Both the position numbers and the translations under genes were made by a program. The notes beneath the pieces were generated by a model that saw nothing but the letters and a program-made list of their open reading frames with translations, was not told where the DNA came from and made no database searches. Below are positions 18,870-19,275 of a stretch of DNA of 19,275 bases, one piece after another. The stretch is from assembly GCA_001783355.1 (NCBI GenBank), contig MFMA01000013.1:1-19275 (forward strand), in the 5' to 3' direction. This DNA is from Candidatus Kaiserbacteria bacterium RIFCSPLOWO2_01_FULL_54_20. GTDB taxonomy: Bacteria; Patescibacteriota; Minisyncoccia; Phycocordibacterales; UBA2100. Position 1 is the stretch's first letter. The number at the start of each line of letters is the position of its first letter.

Positions 18870-19163
18870 CCTTTCGAGTTCACTCGATGTTGGAAAATCG
18901 CGACTGCTATGCCTGACGTGAATGACAACAACTTCTTTTTTGGTGAGTCTATGGTAGACGAGATAAGGATAGCTTGTCACGAGAATAACGCGAACGTCTT
19001 CAATGTCCGTATTACGCGCGATTCCTGGGAACAGCGCAAGAAGGTCGATCGTCGACTCGATAGCGAGACGAACATGTTCAGCTCCACTTGAACTGTGAGG
19101 CACGAGGTACGCGCGGATGTCGTGGAGGTCTTGGGTTGCCTGCGGGATAAGTCGCAATTTCAT
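18864..19163 (-). CDS. ParE/RelE-superfamily toxin
   Basis: A 99-aa toxin-fold protein. The N-terminus KLRLIPQATQDLHDIRAYL (2-20) matches the ParE 'a..DL..i..yi' helix. The middle LFPGIARNTDIEDVRVILVT (53-72) fits 'P..g......vR.......' and the C-terminal strands YLVYHRLTKKEVVVIHVRHS plus RDF are the 'yriv....i.Il.i.H..rd' ending. ParE members poison gyrase and RelE members cut ribosome-bound mRNA; the sequence does not decide between them, though the R-H-S-S-R-D-F end is closer to ParE. Its ATG overlaps the stop codon of the upstream antitoxin by 4 nt (ATGA). A GTG two codons upstream is a weaker alternative. Its own stop codon lies in a 21-bp palindrome. Confidence 0.88.
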   Translation of the reverse strand: MKLRLIPQATQDLHDIRAYLVPHSSSGAEHVRLAIESTIDLLALFPGIARNTDIEDVRVILVTSYPYLVYHRLTKKEVVVIHVRHSSRDFPTSSELERQ

Positions 19164-19275
19164 GCCCACCTACTGCGGAGCGCCTTTTTTATGGCAGCAG
19201 CGGATGCGTACCTTTTTTGCTTCGCTTGTTTGAGGCCCTTAAGAACGGTTGCACGATGCTCTCGTGGTACTTGAA
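19160..19275 (-). CDS. Antitoxin, C-terminal part (runs off the right edge)
   Basis: The open minus-strand frame entering at the right edge ends at TGA 19162-19160, overlapping the toxin ATG by 4 nt. The visible 38 residues include REHRATVLKGLKQAKQKRYA followed by SAAAIKKALRSRWA. This is like the C-terminal 'l..gL.qa..G.y.s.eev...l...w' tail of ParD/CopG-type antitoxins that wraps the toxin. The N-terminal DNA-binding part, probably ribbon-helix-helix, is outside the window. Position and overlap are the normal antitoxin-first order, with autoregulation likely. The family call is moderate because only the tail is seen. Confidence 0.7.
   Translation of the reverse strand, partial: QVPREHRATVLKGLKQAKQKRYASAAAIKKALRSRWA

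Noticed and set aside
1..19275. CRISPR array, insertion sequence or phage genes.
   Set aside because: No regularly spaced direct repeats were seen, and no transposase, integrase or phage structural protein is encoded in any frame I read.

Overview
This window looks like a chromosomal segment of an ultra-small Patescibacteria (CPR) bacterium, probably of the Parcubacteria group. That placement is inference. It rests on short versions of core proteins (DnaX of 353 aa without its zinc module, Obg of 322 aa without a C-terminal extension), many tiny unrecognised ORFs, small GIY-YIG nucleases, a DUF3467-like protein, and start codons that mostly lack a Shine-Dalgarno site but carry a -10-like hexamer 6-9 bp upstream. 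TGA is an ordinary stop here (serS, asd, dprA-operon genes), so the UGA-recoding CPR lineages are excluded.

Layout. 1-3147 is mostly minus strand: the 5' part of topA, a 240-bp gap with a long rod-like inverted repeat, then a dprA - GIY-YIG - endonuclease/exonuclease/phosphatase operon. serS (3165-4430) diverges from dprA across only 17 bp, followed by an ftsQ-like division gene. 5493-6707 (minus) is an unrecognised 404-aa protein, divergent from dus (tRNA dihydrouridine synthase). An HTH-type protein with a strong terminator precedes dnaX, tRNA-Gln(UUG) and a second GIY-YIG gene. The stretch 10148-11783 holds a DUF3467-like protein, an exported protein with an MliC-like domain, a 37-aa basic ORF and a cyclophilin. 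A small independent transcription unit (promoter, 43-56 aa ORF, terminator) precedes obgE. Then come a leucine-rich-repeat/protein-kinase fusion, three small ORFs (Pro/Ala/Thr-rich, hydrophobic, highly basic), lysC and asd (aspartate to aspartate semialdehyde), a ProC-like reductase on the opposite strand, and at the right edge a ParE/RelE-type toxin with a partial antitoxin.

The most unusual signal is that two accessory genes sit directly behind housekeeping genes and each is followed by a second copy of that housekeeping gene's 3' end. The LRR-kinase gene is bracketed by a 36-bp identical direct repeat of the obgE 3' end (13126-13161 and 14580-14615). The ProC-like gene is bracketed by a 28-bp near-identical repeat of the asd 3' end (17791-17818 and 18814-18841). 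In both cases the far copy is still in frame and ends in its own stop codon. This suggests gene cassettes entering at the 3' ends of protein-coding genes and regenerating the target gene, like att-site integration but with no integrase in either insert.

A second signal is the apparent dominance of leaderless or near-leaderless promoters, most clearly in the dprA/serS divergent pair, whose -10 boxes overlap in a 17-bp gap. Short palindromic repeats are also scattered through intergenic DNA: a CTGAG...CGAA family at three places, and a 21-bp palindrome twice near the toxin gene. All functional calls come from reading the translated sequence; no database search was run.
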